NCBI GenBank assembly: GCA_017883965.1
Contig: JAFNKG010000009.1
Location: 1 to 51,763, forward strand
Direction of reading: 5' to 3'
Source: Candidatus Methanophagales archaeon
GTDB lineage: Archaea; Halobacteriota; Syntropharchaeia; Alkanophagales; Methanospirareceae
Length of the DNA stretch: 51,763 bases
Shown: one piece after another, positions 1 through 11,884 of the stretch
How positions within the stretch are numbered: position 1 is the stretch's first letter
Layout of the letters: every line of letters starts with the position of its first letter
Notes under the pieces: model-generated
What the model was told of the DNA's origin: nothing
Seen by the model: the letters and a program-made list of their open reading frames with translations, nothing else
Database searches by the model: none
Made by a program: the position numbers and the translations under genes

Positions 1-166
1 TACTTGAGCACAACATAAAGACATAAAAGACTAACTCCAGCTACTATTGATACTTTATTTTCGTCAGTTAGTTTCATAATTTATTTCACCTTCTTTTGTT
101 TATTAATCATTGTTTCTTTTTATGCTTTATCATTTTTCAAGCGGGCTCGCAATTTCGCATAACTTC

Positions 167-222
167 AGTATATCCGAACTCAAGTTCGTATATACTCCTC
201 TCTTAACAGTATATCTGAACTT
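167..222. promoter_or_regulatory. Near-perfect 30-bp palindrome (167-196) plus a third half-site (208-222) upstream of the CCA-adding enzyme gene
   Basis: AGTATATCCGAACTC/AAGTTCGTATATACT inverted repeat followed by direct half-site AGTATATCTGAACTT. Confidence 0.5.
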
Positions 223-296
223 CGCTATATTTAAATATTTCTATCACCAATTCATCTTTTAATTGCTATACGATTTTACGATTAATTTCCCATGCA

Positions 297-1697
297 ATGA
301 AGAAAGAGAACGAAGAGATAAAAAGGATATGTAAAGAGGTCATAAAGAGAATAAGACCTGATGAGGAAGAGAGAAGGCAAGTAAAAGCCGTAATAGACAG
401 TATAATCGCTAAGATAAACAAGAATGCGGCAGAGATGGGCATAGAAGCGCATGCAATCTCCGTTGGGTCAACCGCGAGAAATACATGGATACGTGGCGAA
501 GTGGACATAGATATATTCATCATGTTTCCTGCAGAGATGTCAGAAGCGGACTTAAAAGAGAAGGGGCTTGCACTCGCAAAAAGCATTTCCGATAGATACG
601 AGGAAAGATATGCCTCGCATCCCTATATCCACGCTTACTTTTACGATGCCGAAGGAAGAACGGAGCATGAAGCGGATTTGGTGCCCTGTTTCTCGGTAAA
701 AGACGCATCATCGTTGAAATCCGCAGTAGATAGAACTCCTTTTCATAACGAATACATCGTGAAGAGAATATCCAAGCTGGAAGAGGAAGTGCTACTGCTA
801 AAGCAATTCTTGAAATCATCGGGAATCTACGGCTCCGAGCAAAGAAGAAAAGGCTTCTCCGGTTATCTTTGCGAACTCCTCATCCTGAACTATTCTTCTT
901 TTGCAGAACTATTGAAGAACGCATCACAGTGGAAATATGGCGAAAGAATAGACATCGAAGGTCGGGGCAAATACAAAGGGGCTGGTAAAGACCCACTTAT
1001 TGTAATAGACCCCGTTGACCCAAACAGGAACGTAGCAGCAGCGGTATCGCTGGATTCTTTTTGCAGGTTAATAGATTCGGCGAGGGATTTTTTGGCGTGC
1101 CCTGACGCAAGTTTCTTCTCTTCTGCGAAGAAAAAAGAGATGAGCAGGGCTGAATTTGTGAAGCGCATAAAAGAAAGAGGAACAGAGTTCGTGATGGTCT
1201 TGTTTGAGGCGCCTGACGTGGTAGATGACATATTATTCCCGCAGTTAAGAAAAGCAGAAGCATCCGTCACAAATCTGATAGAAAGAAATGGATTTAAGGT
1301 ATATCGGAGTGACGTGTCCGTAGAAGGAAACAAAGCGTTTTTGATATTTGAGTTGCTCGTCTGGACTCTCCCGCAGGTAAAGAAGCATCTGGGTCCTCCT
1401 GTTACTTCGAAATATCATTCTGAGGAGTTTAAAAGCAAATACGCTTTTCGACCCTCATTTCGTATTGAAAACGGAAGATATATCGTGGAAGTAGAGAGAA
1501 AATATACTGATGTGGTTGGATTACTGAAGAACGAGCTGAGGTCATGTAGTTTGGGTAAACAAATATCAGAAGAGATAAATAAGGAGTATGAGGTTCTAAG
1601 GAACGAAGAGATAAAATTCTTTGAGGGCGTTGGCTATTTCTTCAGGGACTATTTTGTAACTGCTCAATATCTTGTAGACAGAAATCCTAAACACTAA
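297..1697 (+). CDS. cca: Archaeal CCA-adding tRNA nucleotidyltransferase
   Basis: GSTARNTWIRGEVDIDIFI nucleotidyltransferase motif; length and domain order of class I CCA enzyme. Confidence 0.93.
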   Translation: MKKENEEIKRICKEVIKRIRPDEEERRQVKAVIDSIIAKINKNAAEMGIEAHAISVGSTARNTWIRGEVDIDIFIMFPAEMSEADLKEKGLALAKSISDRYEERYASHPYIHAYFYDAEGRTEHEADLVPCFSVKDASSLKSAVDRTPFHNEYIVKRISKLEEEVLLLKQFLKSSGIYGSEQRRKGFSGYLCELLILNYSSFAELLKNASQWKYGERIDIEGRGKYKGAGKDPLIVIDPVDPNRNVAAAVSLDSFCRLIDSARDFLACPDASFFSSAKKKEMSRAEFVKRIKERGTEFVMVLFEAPDVVDDILFPQLRKAEASVTNLIERNGFKVYRSDVSVEGNKAFLIFELLVWTLPQVKKHLGPPVTSKYHSEEFKSKYAFRPSFRIENGRYIVEVERKYTDVVGLLKNELRSCSLGKQISEEINKEYEVLRNEEIKFFEGVGYFFRDYFVTAQYLVDRNPKH

Positions 1698-1912
1698 ATC
1701 CGAAATCCTAAACAAATCAAAATGACCGAAATTACAAATTCAAAACAAACCTTTCTTTAGAAAAGAAAGCTTTACCAAAGAAACTATTATTTTTAGTAAA
1801 GGTTTTTGCGAAGCAAAAAAGTTTGTTTTGGTATTTGAATTTAGGATTTTAAAATTGTTTAGAGCTTAGAAATTAGGATTTAGGATTTTCCACATTTTAT
1901 TAAGCAAATAGA
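1690..1912. repeat. Long imperfect inverted repeat rich in CCTAAAT/ATTTAGG motifs between convergent genes
   Basis: left arm aatcctaaac..ttcaaaacaaacc mirrored by ggttttt..gtttgtttt..tttgaatttaggatt; nested hairpin inside. Confidence 0.5.
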
Positions 1913-1944
1913 CTATTTTGGTGGGATTTGAGCTGAGCACAAGC

Positions 1945-3081
1945 TCAACATATCCTCACCTTCGCTTTCGCTTCCTTCACTGCATTGCTCAATATCTCGG
2001 TAGTTTCATCCATTGTGCGTCTATCTACCGGATATGGCACGCCATCTTTGCCTCCGAATGCGAAAGAGAACTTAACGGGGTCTCTCCAACTTGGCAGCTC
2101 GCCATATATCAACTCAGAAACAAGCGCTAAAGCTCGAACCGTTGCAGGTCCTACTCCTCTTATAGATAAAAACTGCTCATAGTTTTCCGGCTGATTCTCG
2201 TATGCCACACGAAGTGCGTCCCAGTTTACTCGTCTCGGCAACCGGTATATTATCTCTTCTTCTTTTGACTCACTGCTTTTGCCTTTGATTTTGCCTTTGA
2301 GTTCCTCTTCTGAAACCAAATCGAACTCAAAAAGAGTCCTTTGCCCGCTCCTTATACTTTTCCTTTTATTACCGCTGCCTCCAAGTTCTTTATAAAACCG
2401 CTTCAATTCGCTTGGGTCGGTCTTTGCAAGGTCAACAGATGCTACTCTGCATCCCCTGCTCTCTTTTGAAGTCATGTCCAGCACATTGTCGTGCAGGATA
2501 CCAACAATACCCTGATGCGGCTCCTCATCATACTTCTTTACCGATGAAGAGAGCCAGTGGTATCTCCTTGCATATCGGATGCGGGGATTCATTCCCTGCT
2601 GGATTACCGCCCATTCGCCTTTCTCTGTGATGAACATCGAATGATGATAGAGCTGATAGCCGTCCTGTATGCATGCGTTATCCACCTTTGCGGATATTCT
2701 GCTTGCGTATTTCAGCTCCTCCATCTTACCATCGCTGAGCCTTAACTTCTCACCCAGTGCATCTATATCCGATAATGTGTTTCTCGATGCTTTACCCTTT
2801 CCACCTGCAACACCAATACCAAATTCTTCGGAGTCAATAGCCGATTTCAAAACGCCGCACACTACCGTTGTGGTTCCGCTGCTATGCCAATCATAAGCCA
2901 ATGCACATGATAGCGATTGAAACCAGAGCGGGTCTGCCAATTTCTCTATCGCCCCATTCACGCCATATTCATCTATTATCGCCTCGAAGATAGCATGGGC
3001 TAAGTTTTTCATCCTCTTCACCAGCCAGTAAGGCGCTTTCCCACCGTGAAGTGGCAAATCTACCACGCCCTGCTTCTTCAA
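1945..3081 (-). CDS. DUF763 family protein
   Basis: N-terminal [26 protein letters not shown] typical of DUF763; helix-hairpin-helix-like [13 protein letters not shown]. Confidence 0.85.
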   Translation of the reverse strand: MKKQGVVDLPLHGGKAPYWLVKRMKNLAHAIFEAIIDEYGVNGAIEKLADPLWFQSLSCALAYDWHSSGTTTVVCGVLKSAIDSEEFGIGVAGGKGKASRNTLSDIDALGEKLRLSDGKMEELKYASRISAKVDNACIQDGYQLYHHSMFITEKGEWAVIQQGMNPRIRYARRYHWLSSSVKKYDEEPHQGIVGILHDNVLDMTSKESRGCRVASVDLAKTDPSELKRFYKELGGSGNKRKSIRSGQRTLFEFDLVSEEELKGKIKGKSSESKEEEIIYRLPRRVNWDALRVAYENQPENYEQFLSIRGVGPATVRALALVSELIYGELPSWRDPVKFSFAFGGKDGVPYPVDRRTMDETTEILSNAVKEAKAKVRIC

Positions 3082-3608
3082 CGTACCAAACCCCTTCCCT
3101 TTTTACCTGCCGATGTTTTTCCTCTATAAACCCTTCGTTTATGCGAAGAGCTGCAAATCCAATTCAGGTTCTTATCTGATTTTATCTCTGGATTAGCAGG
3201 CTCAACGAGGATTATTTCATACCACTTCCTTTTTCCATCCTCGGCTACCCAATAAGAATTAAGAACCTCCATGTTTGGATATTTTCTTACAGTTCGCTCC
3301 TCGGCTATTCGCTGCAAGCTCTTTCCTGGTGTCCTTTTGTGCATGCCCATCCTTTTCGTTTTCCTGCCGTGCTTCGGTCTTGATTTCCTCCGCCCCCCTC
3401 TTCTTACCTTTGCTCTCACTACGATGATGCCGTGTTTCGCTTTATACCCTAACGAACGTGCTCTGTCCAATCTCGTCGGTCTTTCTAACCTTATAACTGC
3501 TGGCTCTCTTCTCCACTCTACCAATCTTTTCTGCCTGAGCTCTCCCACGTATGAAGCCCCGGGTCTCTTCCACGCCTCGCTTATATATCCATAAAAGGAC
3601 TTAGCCAT
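3078..3608 (-). CDS. rpl15e: 50S ribosomal protein L15e
   Basis: [16 protein letters not shown]...[23 protein letters not shown]. Confidence 0.95.
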   Translation of the reverse strand: MAKSFYGYISEAWKRPGASYVGELRQKRLVEWRREPAVIRLERPTRLDRARSLGYKAKHGIIVVRAKVRRGGRRKSRPKHGRKTKRMGMHKRTPGKSLQRIAEERTVRKYPNMEVLNSYWVAEDGKRKWYEIILVEPANPEIKSDKNLNWICSSSHKRRVYRGKTSAGKKGRGLVR

Positions 3609-3741
3609 TTTTCCTGTTCTCCCTGAAATGAACCCTTGAAAATAAATAGTATAGGAAGGAAAATAAAGATATATTCTATGATATTATTCTATTCAAAGCA
3701 CATTATAATAATACCGATACAGGTAGCAAGTAGCGCAGTAA

Positions 3742-4244
<503 letters not shown>

Positions 4245-4263
4245 AGCAAAAAGAGAGCCAACG

Positions 4264-4349
4264 GCCGAGGTAGCTTAGTGGACAAAAGCGCCGGCCTTGA
4301 GAGCCGGTGTCCCTCGCGGGACACAAGGGTTCAAATCCCTTCCTCGGCG
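4264..4349 (+). tRNA. tRNA-Ser (anticodon TGA)
   Basis: Acceptor GCCGAGG/CCTCGGC, anticodon stem CCGGC-CTTGAGA-GCCGG, long variable arm, T arm GGGTTCAAATCCC. Confidence 0.95.
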
Positions 4350-4400
4350 TTCTCTTGGGGCGTAAGGCGTAACTTAAACATATTAGGAGTAAAAGCTAAA

Positions 4401-4829
4401 ATGGAAGAATATGTTGACCTTTTGGATAGAGCTTTGAGGCAACTACCGAGGGGAAAGACCAACGACTCACGGTTCATTATTCCCACGCCAAAAGTGTTTA
4501 TGGAGGGAAAGACCACAATATTTGACAATTTTGATGCTATGTGCAACTACATAAACAGGGAAAGGGAGCACGTAATGAAATTTTTGCTGAACGAGCTGGG
4601 CACAGCAGGTAAGATAGCAGGCGATAGGGTAATTCTCCAGGGAAGATTTTCCTCGGATGAAGTAGAGCACCAAATTCAGAGATATATAGATGAATACGTG
4701 CTATGCTGGGAATGTAAGAAACCTGATACGCACTTTACGAAGATGGACCGTGTGTGGGTGCTGAAATGCGATGCATGCGGTGCGATTCGTCCTATCATAA
4801 AGCGAAAAGGGGGAACGGTCAAGAAGTGA
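4401..4829 (+). CDS. Translation initiation factor 2 subunit beta (start near ATG at ~4401; the ORF call at 4278 runs into the tRNA)
   Basis: aIF2-beta fold with C-terminal zinc ribbon CWECKKPDT...LKCDACGA. Confidence 0.92.
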   Translation: MEEYVDLLDRALRQLPRGKTNDSRFIIPTPKVFMEGKTTIFDNFDAMCNYINREREHVMKFLLNELGTAGKIAGDRVILQGRFSSDEVEHQIQRYIDEYVLCWECKKPDTHFTKMDRVWVLKCDACGAIRPIIKRKGGTVKK

Positions 4830-4874
4830 CTTTTGCATTTTGCAATTTTCAGTTTGCATTGTTATGTTGGACGC

Positions 4875-5828
4875 TCACAGTTCTGCTTCTATCCCTAATA
4901 TGTTTCTCTCGCCATAAAAAACATCCTTAGCAATTTCTGCACACCCTATTGCTGCGCTATACTTCGTTAATGGTCTGGTTTTAACGTCTAAGAGGCGGTC
5001 TATTCTCCTCTTTATTTCCTCTTTTTCACCCTCAGACCCTGTCAAGAAAACTTCACTGGTGGATGCACCGTAATCTTTCATAAGAACTCGCATCGCTGAA
5101 ATCTCCATGGCGGCAAACAAAGAAAGGGTGTCGAGAACCAACTCCTCATTCCTTACGCTTGCTTTTAGCCATTTCTTCCGCAAGACACCCGCATTTGAGA
5201 AAGCCTCGTTTGCGCTTAGCTTACCTTCTTCAATCTCTCTCAAAAGCTGAAGGTCAATTGGACCTTGATACAACCCCGGTGCAAAGATACAAGCATCTAT
5301 TGCTCCTATTATTATCCCCTTTGCAACAGCCATCGTAACGGTGTTAGAGCTGATGTCAGAGAAAATGAAGTTCGTAAATCCCTTTTTATATATGTGGTAT
5401 GCAACGCCCACCTTTTCAGGGCTTGCGCAATGCGAGAAGAACTTCATCCTGCGGTCTATTTTCTCGCTACCAGCATGTATTCCCGGTATCATTATCGTGG
5501 GAATGCCTGCGTTTTTTATCGCATCAAACACCTTTGTCCCACCGCCGACAATTGAACCGGCTTTTTCACCCTTTACCCCTCTGTTCCTCACCTTTTTTAT
5601 ATCTTTTATCGTAGAAAAGTCATCACCCATCGAATAAGTCAGTGCAACCAATTCTATTTCCTCTGCTTTTAGCTCTAATCCCTTCTCCACCTCTATTATT
5701 ATCTCCTCGCCGCTAATCTCTGCTGCTTTCTTCCTCGAAAGTTCAAAAACTCTTATTGCTCTTTCTTTCTCATCCTCTAACCCTGCAAATCTTATTCCGA
5801 TAGTCCCATGATCTACGCCCACAAACAT
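4875..5828 (-). CDS. Methanogenesis marker protein 12 family
   Basis: MFVGVDHGTIGIRFAG...MGDDFSTIKDIKKVRNRG...GTKVFDAI ASKHA-like family. Confidence 0.85.
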   Translation of the reverse strand: MFVGVDHGTIGIRFAGLEDEKERAIRVFELSRKKAAEISGEEIIIEVEKGLELKAEEIELVALTYSMGDDFSTIKDIKKVRNRGVKGEKAGSIVGGGTKVFDAIKNAGIPTIMIPGIHAGSEKIDRRMKFFSHCASPEKVGVAYHIYKKGFTNFIFSDISSNTVTMAVAKGIIIGAIDACIFAPGLYQGPIDLQLLREIEEGKLSANEAFSNAGVLRKKWLKASVRNEELVLDTLSLFAAMEISAMRVLMKDYGASTSEVFLTGSEGEKEEIKRRIDRLLDVKTRPLTKYSAAIGCAEIAKDVFYGERNILGIEAEL

Positions 5829-5894
5829 AAACCTTTCTTTAAAAAAGAAAGCTTTACCAAAGAAATATTTTAAAGGTGTTTTTATTCGGATTCT

Positions 5895-6350
5895 TCATTT
5901 GCCTTCTCTGCTTATTTCCACTATTTTTAAAGCTTGTCCCTTTTTGCATTCGCTCGTTGCATTGTCTGTTACTTCCAAGATAGTGCATCTATCTCCCTCC
6001 ATTAGACCTAATGGATGGCAGGAGTCAAACAGCTCACAATCGGTTTCTTCGCAATCCGGAGGCTCAAAAATAATTTTAGAGTTTTTGAAAGCATACTTCG
6101 CTTCCATCGCTACCGTTATAGGCGGTTCTATTACTTCTACCACAGATACGCCCTCTTCGTGAATGTAACAATCATGTTTTATTTCATTTCTTACTTTCTC
6201 TATCCTGTACATCCTGTCAACCTCAAGGTTCATGCAAGTATTTTTTAACCTGCACTCGTCACATTTCTTCGACGCACCTAAAAAAATGAACTCTTCGCCT
6301 TCATTCGCCCATTTAGCACCAATTAACGTTACTATTCGTCCTTCTTCCAT
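5895..6350 (-). CDS. UPF0179 family protein
   Basis: Cys-rich archaeal family; TLIGAKWANEGEEFIFLGASKKCDECRLKNTC. Confidence 0.85.
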   Translation of the reverse strand: MEEGRIVTLIGAKWANEGEEFIFLGASKKCDECRLKNTCMNLEVDRMYRIEKVRNEIKHDCYIHEEGVSVVEVIEPPITVAMEAKYAFKNSKIIFEPPDCEETDCELFDSCHPLGLMEGDRCTILEVTDNATSECKKGQALKIVEISREGK

Positions 6351-6379
6351 TTCTTCTTCCCTCTTTTTTAACTGGTTCC

Positions 6380-7456
6380 CTATTCTATCACTCCGGTAAC
6401 GACGGCAAGTCTTTCTGCTGCTTCATAAGTGAGTCCCGAATCGCCCAATATTGTATATCTACCGGGATTTATTTTGTGAGCGTAGGTCAGCGCTTCTATT
6501 ATATGTTCCTCTTCTATGCCCAAATCCTTTGCGGTTGTTGGAGCGCCTATCTCTTTCAGCACTTCTCGAATTTGTTGCCAGTTCTCTCCATACAGGTTTG
6601 TCATCATTATGGTGCCAACACCGCACTGCTCGCCATGTAAAGCCGGATTCTCAGCTATCATATCCAGAGCATGACTGAATTTGTGTTCAGAACCAGAAGC
6701 AGGGGCTGATGACCCTGCGATGCTTATTGCAACGCCACTGGAAACCAACGCCTTTACGACCGTCCAGGCAGATTTTTCATCCTTTTCCCTTATTTCCTTG
6801 ACGTTCTCCATTATCATATTCGCAGTCATCTCAGAAAGAGCCGCGGCGTAACTGCTGAATTCCGCATCCCTTAAGCGGTGTGCGAGCCGCCAATCCCGGA
6901 CAGCGGTGTAGTTGGCAAGAAGGTCGCCACAGCCAGCAGCAGTGAACCTGTAAGGAGCCGAAGATAATATCTTTGTATCCGCGACAACCGCCAGTGGTGA
7001 ATGTGCCTGTATGGAGACAGGACTGCCTCTGTCCTTATCCTTCATAGATGCTCTTGGCGACGCTATTCCATCGTGAGATGCGATAGTAGGTATAGAAATA
7101 AAAGGAATGCCGAGTTCAAAAGAGGCTATTTTACCCGTATCTATGATAGTTCCGCCACCGATGCCGAGCATGAACTCCGCTTTATCCTCCGATGCCATTT
7201 TTTTCACGCCTTCTATGTTTTCCCCGTTTATAGAACTCACTTCCATCAGGTTGACTTCGTATCCCTCATCAGATAAAATCTCACGCACTTTCTCACCTGC
7301 TATCTTTCTTGTGTGCCTACCTGTAACAATAAAAGCCTTTTTACCCACCTCTAAGTGCTTGCACACCGTGCCTATCTCCCGTAGGACACCATGACCAATC
7401 AAAACATCCCTCGGCAATTGCATCCATTTTACTTTTTCAAATATTTCCATTGTCAT
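6380..7456 (-). CDS. egsA: sn-glycerol-1-phosphate dehydrogenase
   Basis: LGIGGGTIIDTGKIAS...PTIASHDGIASPRAS...HGEQCGVGTIMM. Confidence 0.93.
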   Translation of the reverse strand: MTMEIFEKVKWMQLPRDVLIGHGVLREIGTVCKHLEVGKKAFIVTGRHTRKIAGEKVREILSDEGYEVNLMEVSSINGENIEGVKKMASEDKAEFMLGIGGGTIIDTGKIASFELGIPFISIPTIASHDGIASPRASMKDKDRGSPVSIQAHSPLAVVADTKILSSAPYRFTAAGCGDLLANYTAVRDWRLAHRLRDAEFSSYAAALSEMTANMIMENVKEIREKDEKSAWTVVKALVSSGVAISIAGSSAPASGSEHKFSHALDMIAENPALHGEQCGVGTIMMTNLYGENWQQIREVLKEIGAPTTAKDLGIEEEHIIEALTYAHKINPGRYTILGDSGLTYEAAERLAVVTGVIE

Positions 7457-8358
7457 TCTTCCACCACCTTCAACACCCCAACTTCAGGCTCATAGCATCT
7501 CCCCTCCACGATAAACTCATCAATTATTTCCTCTACCCACTCCTCTTTTAACCCTTTCTTCTTCAACTCTTTCATTAACTTTCCACGTCCCATACTTCTC
7601 TTTTCCGCATTATTTAATGTCTCTAATATCATCTCCCCTGTAGTTTTACTGTAATCTTGCCACATGCCCTTTACGGCGTTTATTGCCATACTCCCTAAGG
7701 CATCCAGTTTATCATCGTCAATCGCATAGTGTTCCAGCGCTTCCTTAAAAGCAAAAGCGCTTTCAGATAACTCCTTATTTTCCATTTTTAAAGAAACATT
7801 TAAGCGAAGTGGTTCTATCCTCTCCATTGTCCTCCATGCGGTGTTTATTATCCAACTATTTCTTACACTTTCCCCTACTGCTTCAACTTCTTCAGCCAGC
7901 ATGATAACGCTTTTTCTTTTCCCTGCCCCTTCACGCACATGCAGGTTGCCGATAAAAGCCATGAAAGCCCTTTTTTCTTCTGCATCTACATTCATAAATG
8001 TTCCCAATTGGATAACTTTATTTGTATAGATATTAAGAGTGGCAGTCAAGTCATTTATTTTTATCCTGACTATGTTCCCTCTTTTCTCCACTTCTTTTAC
8101 TTCTCCAACGCCAAAGAGTCTATTGCATCTCGCACACGTAGGAGTGACGAGGAAGGTCGTTCCATTTTCTTCTAAAAAGAAATCACTCTTCAACAACTCT
8201 TCAAAAAACACTCTACTGGTAGGAACCAGCGCATACTTCGTTTTTTTTTCTTGCATGAGACGAGTTAAATAGGGATAAAAATAATAATTAAAAAACTGTG
8301 ATGCCGCCATATCCAACAACGCCGGACCTATCACCAGTGACGTCACCGCTTGTTGCAT
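7453..8358 (-). CDS. Archaeal RPA-associated OB-fold protein (COG3390-like)
   Basis: Family resemblance: VPTSRVFFEELLKSDFFLEENGTTFLVTPTCARCNRLFGVGEV. Confidence 0.7.
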   Translation of the reverse strand: MQQAVTSLVIGPALLDMAASQFFNYYFYPYLTRLMQEKKTKYALVPTSRVFFEELLKSDFFLEENGTTFLVTPTCARCNRLFGVGEVKEVEKRGNIVRIKINDLTATLNIYTNKVIQLGTFMNVDAEEKRAFMAFIGNLHVREGAGKRKSVIMLAEEVEAVGESVRNSWIINTAWRTMERIEPLRLNVSLKMENKELSESAFAFKEALEHYAIDDDKLDALGSMAINAVKGMWQDYSKTTGEMILETLNNAEKRSMGRGKLMKELKKKGLKEEWVEEIIDEFIVEGRCYEPEVGVLKVVEE

Positions 8359-9088
8359 ATTTTATCAATTCCCCTTCCTTTGCACCGAGTTTTTTTGCCG
8401 CATGCATCATCGCTACTATCGGACCAATGCCACATGCTGTCGAGTTTCGTTCATACACCCGGTTGTAGAACTTCGCAACATCCAACGCTTTTATCGCTTC
8501 TATCACGTATTCATCTTTCTCTCTCGCTATTCTGTCAGGTTCATAATGAGTAAAATCTGAAGATGCAATCACAACCACTTTTTTCTTGATTTTAGAAATC
8601 GTGTTAGCGAGGTCTTCTCCTATCTCTTTCGCTGTATCCTCATCGCTTAAGCCAATACAAATAGGAACGAAGCGGAAATTCTTATTGAAGAGGAATTGAA
8701 GAAAAGGGAGTTGAACTTCTATGGAATGCTCGTATTTATGCGCATTTTCGTCTAAGTCAATAATCCGTTTTGGCAAAGCATCCACAAATGCTTCGTCCAC
8801 TTCTACTTCTCCTAAAGGTGTTACCCATGTGTCCTTGGAAACAGCTACAAGCGAGCCTATACCCTGATGATTGGGACCGACGATGACGAAGATGTCCGCC
8901 CTGGGAAGTTTAGCGTAAACACTCGCCGCTACACTGCCCGAATACATATACCCCGCGTGAGGAACTACAGCACCGAGAACATTCTCGTTCTCTTCTCTTG
9001 TTATACCAGAGAAGCAATCTCTTAGCTGTTTTTCCAATCGGTCCCTTTCTCCTTCATAAAAGGCACCCGCTACTGCCGCTCTTCTCAT
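8288..9088 (-). CDS. amrB: AmmeMemoRadiSam system protein B (MEMO1 family)
   Basis: MRRAAVAGAFYEGE...VVPHAGYMYSGSVAASVY...IASSDFTHYE. Confidence 0.93.
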   Translation of the reverse strand: MRRAAVAGAFYEGERDRLEKQLRDCFSGITREENENVLGAVVPHAGYMYSGSVAASVYAKLPRADIFVIVGPNHQGIGSLVAVSKDTWVTPLGEVEVDEAFVDALPKRIIDLDENAHKYEHSIEVQLPFLQFLFNKNFRFVPICIGLSDEDTAKEIGEDLANTISKIKKKVVVIASSDFTHYEPDRIAREKDEYVIEAIKALDVAKFYNRVYERNSTACGIGPIVAMMHAAKKLGAKEGELIKYATSGDVTGDRSGVVGYGGITVF

Positions 9089-9099
9089 TTTTTCACCTC

Positions 9100-9753
9100 C
9101 TATATCTCCGCTTCAAAATCATCCACACCATAATTGAATATGAATTCTTCTTCTTTACCTCCCCCCTCTCCTTCTCCTCCTTCTCTACGATGTCTTTCTC
9201 TTAACGTCTCTCCTGCAAGCAGCCAGTAAACAGTGGCAAGCGCTTTTCTACCCTTGTTATTCGTAGGAATGATAAAATCTATGTCAGAGGTAGAATTGTT
9301 TGTGTCACAAAGTGCCACGATAGGTATGCCAGCGTTTACACCTTCCCTCAAAGCCTGCTCATCGGTCATTGGGTCGGTCACGACCAGTATAGAAGGCTCC
9401 GCGAAGTACTCACATTCTGGATTCGTTAAAGTTCCTGGTATAAATCTTCCGACTATTGCTTCAGCGCCCGTAACCTTAGCGAACATGCTCACAGGATGAT
9501 GCCCATATTCTCTCGTGGATACAACCAGTATGGAGGAAGGCTCGTAATTTGCCAAAAACCGTGCCGCTATCCTCAGCCGTTCATCCATAGTTTTTATATC
9601 TAACAGATACAAGCCGTCCGGTCTTGCCTGGTAAATGAATCTCTTCATGTCGCCGGTTTTTTGCTGCGTTCCTATATGAACACCACTCGCCAAGTAATCA
9701 GGACCGGGTATTAATAATGACTCTGCCTTTTCCCTTTCCTTTTCTTGTGCCAT
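9100..9753 (-). CDS. rps2: 30S ribosomal protein S2
   Basis: [34 protein letters not shown]. Confidence 0.95.
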   Translation of the reverse strand: MAQEKEREKAESLLIPGPDYLASGVHIGTQQKTGDMKRFIYQARPDGLYLLDIKTMDERLRIAARFLANYEPSSILVVSTREYGHHPVSMFAKVTGAEAIVGRFIPGTLTNPECEYFAEPSILVVTDPMTDEQALREGVNAGIPIVALCDTNNSTSDIDFIIPTNNKGRKALATVYWLLAGETLRERHRREGGEGEGGGKEEEFIFNYGVDDFEAEI

Positions 9754-9794
9754 ATTTCTATTTACCTCTTTGTATTATTTTATCACTGAACTAA

Positions 9795-11849
<2,055 letters not shown>

Positions 11850-11884
11850 GGGTAGGGGCAGAGGGCAGAAAGGTGGTTTATGAG

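Noticed and set aside
266-1333. Antisense ORFs over cca (and similar ORFs opposite most genes in the track)
   Set aside because: They lie opposite well-supported genes and lack recognisable protein features.
4278-4400. N-terminal extension of aIF2-beta in the ORF track
   Set aside because: It overlaps the tRNA-Ser gene; the true start is the downstream ATG.
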